Source: JAWKRB01 sp041389885
Lineage (GTDB): Bacteria; Myxococcota_A; Polyangia; Polyangiales; Ga0077539
Direction of reading: 5' to 3'
DNA length: 64,000 nt
Assembly: GCA_041389885.1 (NCBI GenBank)
Contig: JAWKRB010000005.1
Span: forward strand, 124,001-188,000
The notes under the pieces were generated by a model. That model was given only the letters and a program-made list of their open reading frames with translations. It searched no databases and was not told the DNA's origin. A program made the translations under genes and the position numbers. Below, in pieces: positions 42,841 to 51,506 of this stretch. Position 1 is the first letter of the stretch; each line of letters begins with the position of its first letter.

Positions 42841-43266
42841 CCCGCGAGGCCGTGGTCGCGTCTCGACGGGGTGCGGGTGAGTCGCGAGTGCGCGTACAGG
42901 GAGGGCGAGCTCGCTTCGCACAAGCGGAATTTCGTCGCCTTCACGGGCGCCAGCGGCGTCACCCCGGAGGGAACATGAGCCGGAGCGCCTTTCCTCCGTC
43001 GGCGCTCCCACACGAGGGACCTCCCAGCGGCGCGGCGACCGCGAGGTTCTGCTCGAGACCGAAGCCCTCGCGGCGCTCGGTGCTCGACCGCGCGTACTGG
43101 GCCGCGGTGCTCCCCCGGACTGCCCACGGTCGAGGGGCGCTCGGCGCGGGTGCTCCAGCGCAGCAGCAGGCGATTCACCGATGCGCGGAACCGACGCGCC
43201 CCCGCGAAGGGGCACCCTCGCCGAGGGGACTGTACAAACTCCGCGCCTGTGCCATTCATCGGAGCA
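42841..43266. other. Intergenic region with a duplicated about 70-bp sequence
   Basis: 426 bp without a clear gene. 42844-42912 (GCGAGGCCGTGGTCGCGTCT onward) recurs at 44218-44285, so two copies flank the SDVPVA-repeat lipoprotein gene as direct repeats. The rest shows no recognised feature; the promoter of the 43267 gene is expected near 43200-43260. Confidence 0.6.
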
Positions 43267-44046
43267 ATGTCCCGAAGCCTCCTGCTCTCGGCGCTCGCCA
43301 CGCTGGCCGTCGCGTGCGTCACCAGCCAGAGCCCGAACCCGGTCGACGCCGGCGCCAGCGATGTACCCAGCGCCCACGACGTGCCCGCAGCCAGCGACGT
43401 GCCCGTCGCCAGCGATGTGCCCGTCGCCAGCGATGTGCCCGTCGCCAGCGATGTGCCTGACGCCAGTGACCGGCCCGTCGTCCGCGACGCCGCCGCCCCC
43501 GTCGACGCCTCCAGCCCGGTGCCCGGCTCGACCTGTCGCGGCGACGGCGACTGCGGTCCCGGCGGGGAGTGCCTGATGGCGAACCGGGGATGGAGCGGGG
43601 GCTATTGCACCTCGCCCTGTCCGAGCGCCGAGAGCACCGTCTGCGGCGAGGGCGCGGTCTGCAACCCCCGCGGGACCGCCTTCTCGTGCCTCCGCGGCTG
43701 CACCAACCACGGCGATTGCCGCGACGGGTACATGTGCGTCGTCTCGGGGGGCCGCCCCGGCGTGTGCTTCCCCCGCTGCGACGCGCTGCCCGAGGCCTTC
43801 TGCGGCGCGGCGGCCTGCGACGAAGCCGTCTTTCTCTGCTTCGCCCGCTGCACCTCGAACGAGCAGTGCTCCGCCGGGAGCAGCTGCGACACGAACACCT
43901 CGCGCTGCACCTGCGGCCCGACCACCCGCTGCGGCGAGGGCCGCAGTTGCATCACCGCCACCGGCCAGTGCGGTTGTACCCGCGACGAGGGCTGCGCGGC
44001 CGAGCGGCGCTGCGACACCGCGACGGGCGCCTGCGTCCCGCGGTAG
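43267..44046 (+). CDS. Cys-rich lipoprotein with SDVPVA repeat linker
   Basis: 259 aa. The ATG at 43267 is preceded by GGAG. Signal LLLSALATLAVAC; the linker consists of hexapeptide repeats ASDVPV encoded by an 18-bp unit (residues about 30-70). The rest is a chain of small Cys modules of about 20-25 residues (CRGDGDCGPGGECLMANRG, CTNHGDCRDGYMCVV, CTSNEQCSAGSSCDTNTSRC), likely rigid disulfide-bonded knots. No catalytic site. It is bracketed by the 70-bp direct repeat at 42844 and 44218, which suggests it moved or was duplicated as a unit. Confidence 0.8.
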   Translation: MSRSLLLSALATLAVACVTSQSPNPVDAGASDVPSAHDVPAASDVPVASDVPVASDVPVASDVPDASDRPVVRDAAAPVDASSPVPGSTCRGDGDCGPGGECLMANRGWSGGYCTSPCPSAESTVCGEGAVCNPRGTAFSCLRGCTNHGDCRDGYMCVVSGGRPGVCFPRCDALPEAFCGAAACDEAVFLCFARCTSNEQCSAGSSCDTNTSRCTCGPTTRCGEGRSCITATGQCGCTRDEGCAAERRCDTATGACVPR

Positions 44047-44217
44047 CGACGCGCCCAAGGCCCGCGGGCGCGCTCGTCGCGTCGCGCCCCTCAGGGCAAG
44101 CGGGGACACGCCTCCGAGCCCCGCATGCACACCGAGTCCGACCCCGCGGTGCCACCCGCCGTGCAGCAACGCAACCCGGCGCGGCAGGGCGTCGGATCGG
44201 GGAGCGCGCCCTCGCCA

Positions 44218-44285
44218 GCGAGGCCGTGGTCGCGTCTCGACCTGGTGCGGATGAGTCGCGAGCGTGCGCACAGGAGGGCCAGATC
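44218..44285 (+). repeat. Second copy of the about 70-bp direct repeat
   Basis: GCGAGGCCGTGGTCGCGTCT and the following about 50 bases match 42844-42912 with a few substitutions. Together the copies enclose a 1.3-kb segment carrying the SDVPVA-repeat lipoprotein gene. Confidence 0.7.
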
Positions 44286-44293
44286 GCGCCGCG

Positions 44294-44688
44294 TCATGGG
44301 GACTCCATCCCCTTCGAGGACGCGGCGACCGGGGGGGTCGACGGCGCCGCAGGCGCGGCCGTGGGGGCGGGCGAAGGATCGCGTTGCAGCGCAGGTAGAT
44401 CGAGCACATCGAGCTCGATCTGGGGCTCCGCCGCCGCGGTCCGCGGGGGCTCCGACGCCAGCGCGCGCACGCCCCGCTCGTTCGCGGGCGGCATGGCCCG
44501 CTGCGGCACTGCGCTGCGCTGGAGCAGGCGGCGTCGTCGGCGTGGGGGCCCGCCACCGCCTCGCACCCCAGGCGCGCGTCGAGAGAGCGCGCGGCGTCGT
44601 CGGCGCAGGCGGCGGTCGCGTGGCTCGCCGCGCAGGCGCGCACGCACAGCGTCTGCGCGAAGGCGTCACAGGCCGGGGGCGCGACCAT
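44294..44688 (-). pseudogene. Small Cys-rich protein, frameshifted
   Basis: ATG 44688 reads MVAPPACDAFAQTLCVRACA then ARLGCEAVAGPHADDAAC. Near 44530 the sense continues in another frame (SAVPQRAMPPANERGVRALA) to the stop at 44294-44296, with a Pro/Ala-rich tail (PAPTAAPAAPSTPPVAASS). About 130 aa if the frame is restored. It lies directly after the 263-aa lipoprotein gene on the same strand and may have been the third gene of that operon. Function unknown; the start is uncertain because in-frame sequence also precedes the ATG. Confidence 0.5.
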
Positions 44689-44726
44689 GCCCGCGTCGCT
44701 TTGGGCGCGCCCGGCCTGGGCCTGGC

Positions 44727-45518
44727 TCAGCGGGCGTCGGGGGGGGCCGGAGCCGCCGCGCGGCTGCGGGCGAGGGCCTCGTCGAGCGCGCGGCAGCGCG
44801 GCGCGCTGGGGTCGCTCGACGCGCGCGCGAGCAGCGGCGCCAAGGCCGCCTCGCCGCCCTCGCGGAGCAGGCGCGCGACGAGCTCCGGGTGCAGCGCGCA
44901 GCGCCCCGCCAGCGCGACGAGCTCGCCGAGGTGCCGGCGCACGAAGGGCGCGTCGAAGAGGGGCCCGACCTCCTCGGCCCAGCCGACCGAGACGGGCGAG
45001 AGCCGCTCCGTGCGGGCCAGGGCCATCACCAGGGTCTCGGGGTCGGGCGCGCGCGCCACCGCCTCGCGCAGGGGCCTCGCGGAGTAGTCGACGGGGTAGC
45101 GAAGGACCACGCCCGCGGCGCTGATCCCGAAGAGCGTGGTGTCGCGCGCGCCCGCAGAGGAGACGCCGACGAGTCGCGCCGCGCCGATCACCCGCTCGGC
45201 CACCTCGGCCCGCGCCGCCGCGCAGTAGCGCCGCGCCTCGCGGCAGTCGCGCGAGGCCATCGAGCACCCGGCCAGCGCGCTCGCGCGCGACATCGCGTCG
45301 GTCTCCAGCGTCACCCGACCGCTCGCCCCGCAGCCCCTGAACAGCGGGCCCTCCCTTCGATCGAGGCCCAGGCGCGTGGTCGTCGTGCAGGTCGCGACGA
45401 GCCGCCAGCCCGCGCCCTCGCGGCGGAGCACCTCGCGTGTCTCGTCTGCGGCCGCACAGCCGGGCGCGCAGCCGGCGACCGCGAGCGACAGCGCGAAGAG
45501 GAGCGCTCCTGCCCTCAC
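44727..45518 (-). CDS. Hypothetical lipoprotein (263 aa)
   Basis: GTG start at 45518 overlaps the upstream stop by GTGA; an ATG at 45554 in frame is the alternative. Signal GALLFALSLAVAGC. The mature protein has an N-terminal beta part with several Cys (VATCTTTTRLGLDRREGPLF, CSMASRDCREARRYC) and a helical C-terminal half resembling HEAT-like pairs (APFVRRHLGELVALAGRCAL, PELVARLLREGGEAALAPLL). No family recognised. Probably works with the upstream 510-aa protein, with which it shares helical repeats and tight coupling. Confidence 0.75.
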   Translation of the reverse strand: MRAGALLFALSLAVAGCAPGCAAADETREVLRREGAGWRLVATCTTTTRLGLDRREGPLFRGCGASGRVTLETDAMSRASALAGCSMASRDCREARRYCAAARAEVAERVIGAARLVGVSSAGARDTTLFGISAAGVVLRYPVDYSARPLREAVARAPDPETLVMALARTERLSPVSVGWAEEVGPLFDAPFVRRHLGELVALAGRCALHPELVARLLREGGEAALAPLLARASSDPSAPRCRALDEALARSRAAAPAPPDAR

Positions 45519-47047
45519 GGCGGCGGCGCCGAGGCGTCGGGCGAGGTGCACCATCCGGGGCGGAGCGGGAGCACCCGCGCGTTGAGCGGGTTGCGCGGCG
45601 CGGCGCGCTCGATCGCAGACTCGAGCTCGGGATCGGACATGCACCGCGAGAGCACGCAGGCCGCGGCGACCCGGGCGGGGTGCTCGACCGCGCGCAGGCC
45701 CGCGTTCGCCGCGGCCACGACCTCGGGGTCGCAGCGCCCGACGAGCGTCGCGGCCGCGGCCCACTTCGCCTCGGGCTGCTCCTCCAGCAGTCTCCCGCGG
45801 GGACCGTCGCCCTCGGCGGGCCGCGCGGGGTCGGCCTCGGAGCCGCCCAGCATCGCCGTCGCCGCGCGAATCGCCGCCGCGGGATCGGGCAGCGTCGCCG
45901 CGGCGCGCAGGGCCTCGATCCGAGCCTGCGCGCGTGGCCTCGGAGCGCTCCAGGCGCGAGGGAGCCGCCACGCGAGCCCGGCGACGGCCGCGAGGCGCGT
46001 CGGGTCGCCCACGCGGGAGGCGATCGCCCGCATTGCGCCGACCCGCCACGGGCCGCAGCGGTGGGCCCTCGCGGGCTCGGCGCAGGCCGCCAGGGCCGCG
46101 TCGAGGGCGGCCATCCCGCCCGCGGGATCGGGGAGGGCCTCGCCCACGCGACGACCCCACGCGGCCGAGCTGCGTTCGAGCGGCCCCTGGGTCGGAGGCA
46201 CCAGCGCCTCGAGCACCACGCCGCGCAGGGAGGGCGGGGCGTTCGCGCGGAGCCGCTCGAGCAGCCGCGCCTCGCTCGGCGGGTGCAGGCCCAACGAGGG
46301 TCCGTTGAGGGAGTACGCGAGGGCCTCGTCGAGGGCCACGCCCTCCTTCGCGGCCACCACCATCGCGGCGAGGGCGAAGCCCGTCCCTGCGGGGAAGAAG
46401 GTCGGGAGCGACTCCCCAGGCACGATGGGCGAGGGCACCGGCGCGGGGCTCGGTGAGGGCGGCGACCGGAGCGCTTCGCGCAGCCAGCCCACGCCGTCAG
46501 GGAGCGCGCGCAGGGCCTCCTCCGGCGAGGCGGCAGGGAGCGTGCGCCCGCCCAGCAGGGCCGAACCGCCGATGAGGTACACCGCGCGGTAGGCGCCTGT
46601 GGGCGCCGCGCAGGGGAGGCTCCAGCGCGGGGCGCGCACGGCCACCACCGCGCGTCCGTCGGGCGACGAGGCGGTGCTGGCCCGCAGCTCCGAGAGCGCC
46701 GCACGGAGCTCTGCCGCGACGAGGCTGCGCGTCTCGAAGGCGCAGCGGTAGAGCACCCCGAGGGAGCCCTGCGCCCCTGGGACCGCGGCCGCCGCTCGCA
46801 CCTCGACCTCCCAGAGCACGCTGGGCGCCTTGAGCTCGATCTTGGACCGCGCCGTGCCGCGCAGCGCCCCGAGGGGCCGCGAGGCGGCCGTGGCGGTGAG
46901 CGTCCCCCGCAGCGCGCCGGCGGAGAAGGTCCCGAGGGGGTGAGCGAGGCGAACGGGCGGCTCGCGCAGCGGGGCAGGGCGTCGGCAGGCCGTGAGACCG
47001 GAGAGCGCAGCGAGGGCCACGAGCGCGGGGCGGATCACGCGCGGCAT
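45515..47047 (-). CDS. Secreted protein with HEAT-like helical repeats (510 aa)
   Basis: ATG 47047; signal VIRPALVALAALSGLTAC (lipoprotein type). N-terminal beta domain to about residue 200 (GTLTATAASRPLG, KIELKAPSVLWEVEV, GAYRAVYLIGGSALL), then about 270 residues of alternating helices rich in Ala/Leu/Arg with repeated patterns (GMAALDAALAACAEPA, GAMRAIASRVGDPTRLAAV, IRAATAMLGGSEADP) that look like HEAT/armadillo-type solenoid repeats. No enzyme motif. Likely a scaffold or binding protein at the outer membrane. It begins about 200 bp from the IS66 element, in which no gene is seen. Confidence 0.75.
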   Translation of the reverse strand: MPRVIRPALVALAALSGLTACRRPAPLREPPVRLAHPLGTFSAGALRGTLTATAASRPLGALRGTARSKIELKAPSVLWEVEVRAAAAVPGAQGSLGVLYRCAFETRSLVAAELRAALSELRASTASSPDGRAVVAVRAPRWSLPCAAPTGAYRAVYLIGGSALLGGRTLPAASPEEALRALPDGVGWLREALRSPPSPSPAPVPSPIVPGESLPTFFPAGTGFALAAMVVAAKEGVALDEALAYSLNGPSLGLHPPSEARLLERLRANAPPSLRGVVLEALVPPTQGPLERSSAAWGRRVGEALPDPAGGMAALDAALAACAEPARAHRCGPWRVGAMRAIASRVGDPTRLAAVAGLAWRLPRAWSAPRPRAQARIEALRAAATLPDPAAAIRAATAMLGGSEADPARPAEGDGPRGRLLEEQPEAKWAAAATLVGRCDPEVVAAANAGLRAVEHPARVAAACVLSRCMSDPELESAIERAAPRNPLNARVLPLRPGWCTSPDASAPPP

Positions 47048-47324
47048 CTCATCGCCGTCGCGCGCGCGGGTCCAGTCGAATTGTCTCGCGTCGGCGCCCA
47101 ACGCGACGCCGGTCATGGCCCCGGGGCGGGAATTGCCAACGCCCCCCATCCTAGAAACTCCGCGTCCACCGTGGGAGAGAAGGAGCGAGGGGTCACCCGC
47201 AGGGCGAGCGCATGAAGTGGATCGTAACCGCCCCGAAGTCGGCGTGATGTTTCGTAAACCCCCGGCGAAGCACGGGTGGTGAGGCGATCACGGCGGGCGC
47301 ATGTTCGCCGCCGTGGATCCCGCC

Positions 47325-49034
47325 TCAGCCGACCGCGGCGACCTTCTCAGCGTTCGCCTTCTTGGCTTCGTTCTCGGCCCACGCCCAGGGCGTGAAGACC
47401 TCGGTGAGGACCGAGCTCGCGACGCCGTCGGCGATGGCCTGGAAGACCGCACGCAGGTAGCGCCAGGGATCGATCCCGAGGAGGCGGCACGTCGCGCACA
47501 ACGTCGCCACCGTCGCCAGACGCACCGCCGCGTCGTCGCTCCCGCTGAAGTTCCAGTTGTTCCGACCGATCGCCACGCGACGGATGCTCCGCTCCACCCA
47601 ACCGGTGTCAATCGCGATGCGGCCGTCGCCGACGTACACGATCAGCGAGATCCAGCGGCGCTCCACGTACCCGATGGCCTTCCCGAGCGGGCTGCTCGGG
47701 TTCACCCCACCGCGGATCTCCCCGATCCAGTCGCGCAGTCGCTCCAGGATGGGCCAGGCGTGCTCACGCCGTCGATCTCCGCGCGCCGCGTTGCTGTCGC
47801 CGGCGAGGTTCGCGGTGCGTTCGACACCGAAGAGATCGCCGATGAGCTTCATCGCCACCGCCGCGCGCACGTCGCCGCCCTTGACCGCCCGCTCGAAGTA
47901 GCGTCGCGCGTGCATCCAATCGTGCACCAGCGGGACCACCGCGCCCTTGCGCGTCTGCACCGTGTTGAAGAGGTTCTCCCCATCGCACTGCACGGGCTGC
48001 CGACACGTCGTGCTGCCCTCCACGAAGGGGCGCATCTCCAGCAGCTTCTCAAGCCCGTTGCTCTTCACCGGGGTGTACACGAAGGCCACGGCGCGGCCGC
48101 CCGCGACGGTCCACAGGTGACCCTGCCGAATGCCCTTGGCGTGCTTCGTGTCGAGCACCTCCAGGCCCGTCGCGTCGATCTGCGGGAGGAACGCCCCGAT
48201 GGCCTCCTTGAGTACGACCTCATGCAGGGACTTGAGCAGGTCGGCCGCGGTCGTCCACCACCCCGCGAGGGTGGTGATGGGCGTCGTGAAGCCCTCGCGG
48301 GCGAGGCGGCGCTGCTGGCGCTCCAGCGGCAGGTGATCCTCGGCCTTGTCGACGAGCACCTTCGCGAGCAACCCCGGACCGGGCTGCCCTCCCGGGATGA
48401 TCTTGCCGGGTGTCGGCGCCGTCACGATCAGATTGCAGCGCTTGCAGTTGCGCTGCTCGCAGAGAACGCTCTTCACCCGCAGCAACGACGGGACGTACTC
48501 GATCCACCAGACCTCGCGCGCGGGCAGGAGCGTCATCACGGTGCTGCACCCCGAGCAGATCGTCTGCGCCTCGGGCAGCAGGACCTCCTCGGTGTCGACG
48601 GGCAGTGAGGCAGGCTTCTCGGAGCGCCCGTGGGCAGCGCCACGGGGCTTGTCGGAGGGCGTCTTCTTGGGGTCCTTGTCGTCCTTCGCGGCGCTCTGCT
48701 CCTCGGGCTTCGTGGCCTCTTCGGGCGCGGCCGTGACTGACTCGCCGAGGATCTTCTCGAAGAGCGCGAGCTGCTCGGGCGAGGTCTTCTCAGAGCGGCG
48801 CCCATAGAGCTGGCGCAGCGCGGTGTGCAGTCGGACCTGGAGCGCGTCGCTGTGGTCGCGCATGTCGGCCAGGAGCTTGATGATCAGGTCGACCGCCTCG
48901 TCGCGATGACCGTCCCGCAGGAGCGATACGAGCAGCGCACGGAGCGCGTCGAGGTCGCGGGTGTCGTGGCGAAGTGAGATGCCGGAGGGCGTCATCGAGC
49001 GCACGAAGACATGAGTCCTCACCGCACGATGCAC
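47325..49034 (-). CDS. tnpC: IS66 TnpC transposase (element C)
   Basis: 569 aa, uninterrupted. N-terminal helical region and LHTALRQLYGRRSEKTSPEQ (typical IS66 start), a Lys/Asp-rich linker, the zinc-ribbon pair ICSGCSTVM and CEQRNCKRCN, and the DDE catalytic domain with QIDATGLEVLDTKH, VQCDGENLFN, LVHDWMHARRYFERA and the tail RRVAIGRNNWNFSGSDDAAV. The last positions correspond to the conserved Glu/Asn tail of IS66 (IGRxNWLFxGS). Probably active with TnpA and TnpB. A later in-frame ATG at 48995 could be the true start. Confidence 0.93.
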   Translation of the reverse strand: MHRAVRTHVFVRSMTPSGISLRHDTRDLDALRALLVSLLRDGHRDEAVDLIIKLLADMRDHSDALQVRLHTALRQLYGRRSEKTSPEQLALFEKILGESVTAAPEEATKPEEQSAAKDDKDPKKTPSDKPRGAAHGRSEKPASLPVDTEEVLLPEAQTICSGCSTVMTLLPAREVWWIEYVPSLLRVKSVLCEQRNCKRCNLIVTAPTPGKIIPGGQPGPGLLAKVLVDKAEDHLPLERQQRRLAREGFTTPITTLAGWWTTAADLLKSLHEVVLKEAIGAFLPQIDATGLEVLDTKHAKGIRQGHLWTVAGGRAVAFVYTPVKSNGLEKLLEMRPFVEGSTTCRQPVQCDGENLFNTVQTRKGAVVPLVHDWMHARRYFERAVKGGDVRAAVAMKLIGDLFGVERTANLAGDSNAARGDRRREHAWPILERLRDWIGEIRGGVNPSSPLGKAIGYVERRWISLIVYVGDGRIAIDTGWVERSIRRVAIGRNNWNFSGSDDAAVRLATVATLCATCRLLGIDPWRYLRAVFQAIADGVASSVLTEVFTPWAWAENEAKKANAEKVAAVG

Positions 49035-49083
49035 AAGGGGTCAATGCGTCAAAAAGTGTTGCAGCGCAATGAGTTATGACGAC

Positions 49084-49452
49084 TCACGCGTGGGCGCGGC
49101 GCTCGGACTCCCACCGCGGTCGTCGCGTGACGCCGCGCAGGTCGATGCCCTCCAGGAGCATCGCGAGGTCCGCGGGGTCGAGCGTGATGGAGGTCGCACC
49201 GACCTCGATGTCTCGCGGGAAGTGGAAGCGTCCGCGCTCCAGGCGCTTGAGGTAGAGGGCGAAGCCGTTGCGGTCCCAGAAGAGGATGCGCACGGCGCGT
49301 CCGCGGTTGGCGAGGAAGACGAAGAGGTGTCCGCAGAAGGGGTCGAGGTCGAGCACCGACCGGACCATCGCGGAGAGCGCATCGATGCCGCGGCGCCCGT
49401 CGATGGGCTGCGCGCAGAGGTAGATGCGAACCGAGGGCGGCAGCGAGATCAC
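49084..49452 (-). CDS. tnpB: IS66 TnpB (element C)
   Basis: 122 aa, intact. TnpB signature RIYLCAQPIDGRRGIDALSA, GHLFVFLANRGRAVRILFWD, FALYLKRLERGRFHFP. Required for IS66 transposition. Its ATG at 49452 overlaps the stop of tnpA (ATGA). Confidence 0.92.
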   Translation of the reverse strand: MISLPPSVRIYLCAQPIDGRRGIDALSAMVRSVLDLDPFCGHLFVFLANRGRAVRILFWDRNGFALYLKRLERGRFHFPRDIEVGATSITLDPADLAMLLEGIDLRGVTRRPRWESERRAHA

Positions 49453-49856
49453 GACGTGGCCTCCAGGGCGACGAGGAGGCGCTGGAGAGCGTCACTCTCG
49501 AAGCGCTGAGGGATGCGCAGGACCCTGCCGCGCTCCAGGAGAAGCTCGAAGTGGGTCTCGGGCGCCGCGAGCGTTGGCGTGGGCGCGGGCTCGCGTCGAA
49601 CGCGCACCGGGACGAGCTCGGGCACGCGTACGGGTCTGGCGCCGTGCCTGGCCGTGGGCACTGAGATACCCAGGCGCTCCAGAATCTTGCGCCAACGGCT
49701 CAGCGTGTGAGTGTTGAGCCCCTTGAGGCGCAGGAAGTCCGCCTCCCGCAGCGAAGATGTCTCCCACTCCTTGAACAACGCCACGGCGTCATCGGCGCAA
49801 AGCCGGCCGCCGCGGCCGTGACGGACGAACGGCACGATGGTTGAGGATTGCGACAT
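49449..49856 (-). CDS. tnpA: IS66 TnpA (element C)
   Basis: 135 aa, intact. N-terminal HTH (DAVALFKEWETSSLREADFL, LNTHTLSRWRKILERLG), then a Pro/Arg/Val-rich linker and the C-terminal HFELLLERGRVLRIPQRFES typical of this small DNA-binding IS66 protein. The start lies 70 bp inside the right terminal repeat. Confidence 0.88.
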   Translation of the reverse strand: MSQSSTIVPFVRHGRGGRLCADDAVALFKEWETSSLREADFLRLKGLNTHTLSRWRKILERLGISVPTARHGARPVRVPELVPVRVRREPAPTPTLAAPETHFELLLERGRVLRIPQRFESDALQRLLVALEATS

Positions 49857-49987
49857 CGGATACCTCCGTGCCGAATCCTGCGGACGCCGCGAGGCGACGT
49901 CAGCCCGTGCTTCGCCGGGGGTTTACACAGCACGGACCGCGCGGGCCGCAACCGAGTGGGCCGCGTGGCGTGACGATAGGGCAGGAT

Positions 49988-50189
49988 CGCACGGGCCGTG
50001 CCCGAGAGAATTTCAGGGAGCGTCGCCGTGGAGGACCGCGATGAACGGGGCCGGGCGCACCGCGGGAAGGGACGTCGTGGCGGGACGCGTGGATCTCATC
50101 CGTGGGGAACGATGGGCGCGAGGGAGGGGGCGAGCGGGAGAGAAGGGCGGGGGCCGGAGAGAGACGCCACCTGCCCACGATGGCTGTCC
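49988..50189 (+). repeat. About 200-bp dispersed repeat, copy 1
   Basis: Contains GCCCGAGAGAATTTCAGGGA, GTCGCCGTGGAGGACCGCGA, GGACGTCGTGGCGGGACGCG and matches 51260-51470 over most of its length, with scattered differences. It lies between IS66 element C and the 3' end of the Uma2 gene. No coding potential seen. Short neighbouring sequence at 49940-49980 also matches 38288-38330. Confidence 0.75.
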
Positions 50190-50795
50190 TCATCCGCCGA
50201 TCCCTCGCTCGCGCGGGAGCTCGGGCGTGAGCGTCACGCCGCGGAACACGCGATCGACGTCGAGTGAAGCCTCGAGCGCGGAGAGCGGGACGGACTCGCC
50301 CTCGCCCGCCTCGCGCAGCGTCCAGGTGCCGTCGGGGCCGCGCGAATACACCTCGATGCAGCGCTCGTTCTGCGACACCAGCACGTAGTCGCGGAGCGAG
50401 GCGATCTTGCGGTAGCGGCGAAACTTCCCCGTGCGATCCCACCTCTCGGTGGAGTCGGAGAGCACCTCGACCAGCACCACCGGGTTGGTCACCGCGTTGG
50501 GGTCGTCGGCGTGCGTCTGCGCCTCGCCGCACACCACCGCCACGTCGGGGTACGTCGCGAAGCGCAGGCCCTCCGGTCGCACCTTGAGGTCCGACGTGTG
50601 GATCGCGCAGGGGCGCTCCCCCAGGAGTCGCGCGAGCTCGACGATCATCTGCGCGCTCAAGCGGCTGTGCGTCGGCGTGCCGCCCGCCATCGCATACGCG
50701 ACGCCGTCGATCCACTCGTGCTTCCAGTCGGTGGAACGCTCCAACGCCAGGTAGGCGTCGTAGGTCACCGCTGCATTGGTCGCCGCGTCACCCAT
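50190..50795 (-). CDS. Uma2 family endonuclease-like protein (DUF820)
   Basis: 201 aa from ATG 50795. PD-(D/E)XK nuclease fold: YDAYLALERSTDWKHEWIDG (family start), GTPTHSRLSAQMIVELARLL, ATYPDVAVVCGEAQ, NPVVLVEVLSDSTERWDRTG with catalytic-type Asp, Glu-Val-Leu and Lys (KFRRYRKI), and LRDYVLVSQNERCIEVYSR. Uma2 proteins are numerous in cyanobacteria and myxobacteria and often have restriction-like or transposon-associated roles that are not established. A longer open frame upstream overlaps the neighbouring gene region. An intact single copy beside mobile DNA. Confidence 0.88.
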   Translation of the reverse strand: MGDAATNAAVTYDAYLALERSTDWKHEWIDGVAYAMAGGTPTHSRLSAQMIVELARLLGERPCAIHTSDLKVRPEGLRFATYPDVAVVCGEAQTHADDPNAVTNPVVLVEVLSDSTERWDRTGKFRRYRKIASLRDYVLVSQNERCIEVYSRGPDGTWTLREAGEGESVPLSALEASLDVDRVFRGVTLTPELPRERGIGG

Positions 50796-50906
50796 CATGG
50801 ATCGAGAGATTGCCACGAGCCTTCCGCGAGAGACCAGTCGCGCCCGAGCGTCGGGGGCGCCGCCCGCGATCGCAGAGCTCATCGAGGTCATCCGGAACCG
50901 CGGACC

Positions 50907-51227
50907 TCACCCGCGCATCACGGTCGGTAGCGCCGCGATCGACCCGACGAGCGCCACCGCGAACACCAGCGCCACCCCGAGGCGCCGCGCGCGCATCGCC
51001 CGATCGAAGGCACGCAGCGCGGCCTGCGCCAGCGCCTTCTCTTCGGCCAGCGGCGCTTGGCGGAAGGGCGCTGCGCCCGCCGCCAGCGGCGGCCGATCGA
51101 CCCGGGCGGGCGCTCTCCACGGTCGCTGCATCCAGCGCTTCGACAGCCAGCAGAGCACCACCGAGGCCGTGAGGGCCGCGAGCACCTCGCGAATCGATCC
51201 GCGCACGGGCGCGGGCGCCGACGGCAC
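50907..51227 (-). CDS. Small membrane protein (106 aa)
   Basis: GTG start 51227. Two hydrophobic segments, VLAALTASVVLCWLSKRW (residues about 15-32) and LGVALVFAVALVGSIAALP (about 83-101), separated by a basic, helical cytoplasmic loop (RRRAMRARR). No family recognised. It is followed by the Uma2 gene after 112 bp and could share its transcript. Low complexity of the GC-rich frames makes this less certain, but the two membrane spans argue for a real gene. Confidence 0.6.
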   Translation of the reverse strand: MPSAPAPVRGSIREVLAALTASVVLCWLSKRWMQRPWRAPARVDRPPLAAGAAPFRQAPLAEEKALAQAALRAFDRAMRARRLGVALVFAVALVGSIAALPTVMRG

Positions 51228-51259
51228 CCACCGGAAGACCAGCGGGGGGAGGGAGGACG

Positions 51260-51470
51260 GGCCGCACGGGCAGTGGCCGAGAGAATTTCGGGGCGCGTCG
51301 CCGTGGAGGGCCGCGATGAACGCGGCCGCGCGTGTCGGGGCAGGGACGTCGTGGCGGGACGCGGGGAATTCATCCCTGAGGGACGCGGTCGCGAGGGGGG
51401 CGGCGCGGGGGAGGAGGGTGCGTGGCGGAAAAAGACGCTACGTTCCCGTGATGCCGGTCCTCCAAGGTGA
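51260..51470 (+). repeat. About 200-bp dispersed repeat, copy 2
   Basis: Counterpart of 49988-50189: CCGAGAGAATTTCGGGGCGC, GTCGCCGTGGAGGGCCGCGA, GACGTCGTGGCGGGACGCGG. It precedes the frameshifted small gene at 51507 by 36 bp. Together with copy 1 it brackets the Uma2 and small membrane protein genes as direct repeats. Confidence 0.75.
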
Positions 51471-51506
51471 CCCCGCGTTCGCGCGTCGCTCCCTCCCACG
51501 CAGGCG

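Larger units (their letters stand above)
47254..49926 (-). mobile_element. IS66-family element C, apparently complete
   Basis: 2,673 bp. Inverted terminal repeats of about 23 bp beginning GTAAACCCCCGGCGAAGCAC at 47254, with the complement ending at 49926. Carries intact tnpA, tnpB and tnpC in normal order. Its proteins are clearly different from those of elements A and B (different terminal repeat, different TnpC N terminus), so it belongs to another IS66 subgroup. The 8 bases on each side (GATGTTTC and ACAGCACG) do not match, so the target duplication is missing; recombination between copies is a likely reason. Confidence 0.92.

Noticed and set aside
42094..46704. 1,536-codon open frame on the minus strand
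   Set aside because: It runs through several unrelated real genes in another frame, is Arg/Pro/Ala-rich without any domain, and is a typical shadow frame of very GC-rich DNA.
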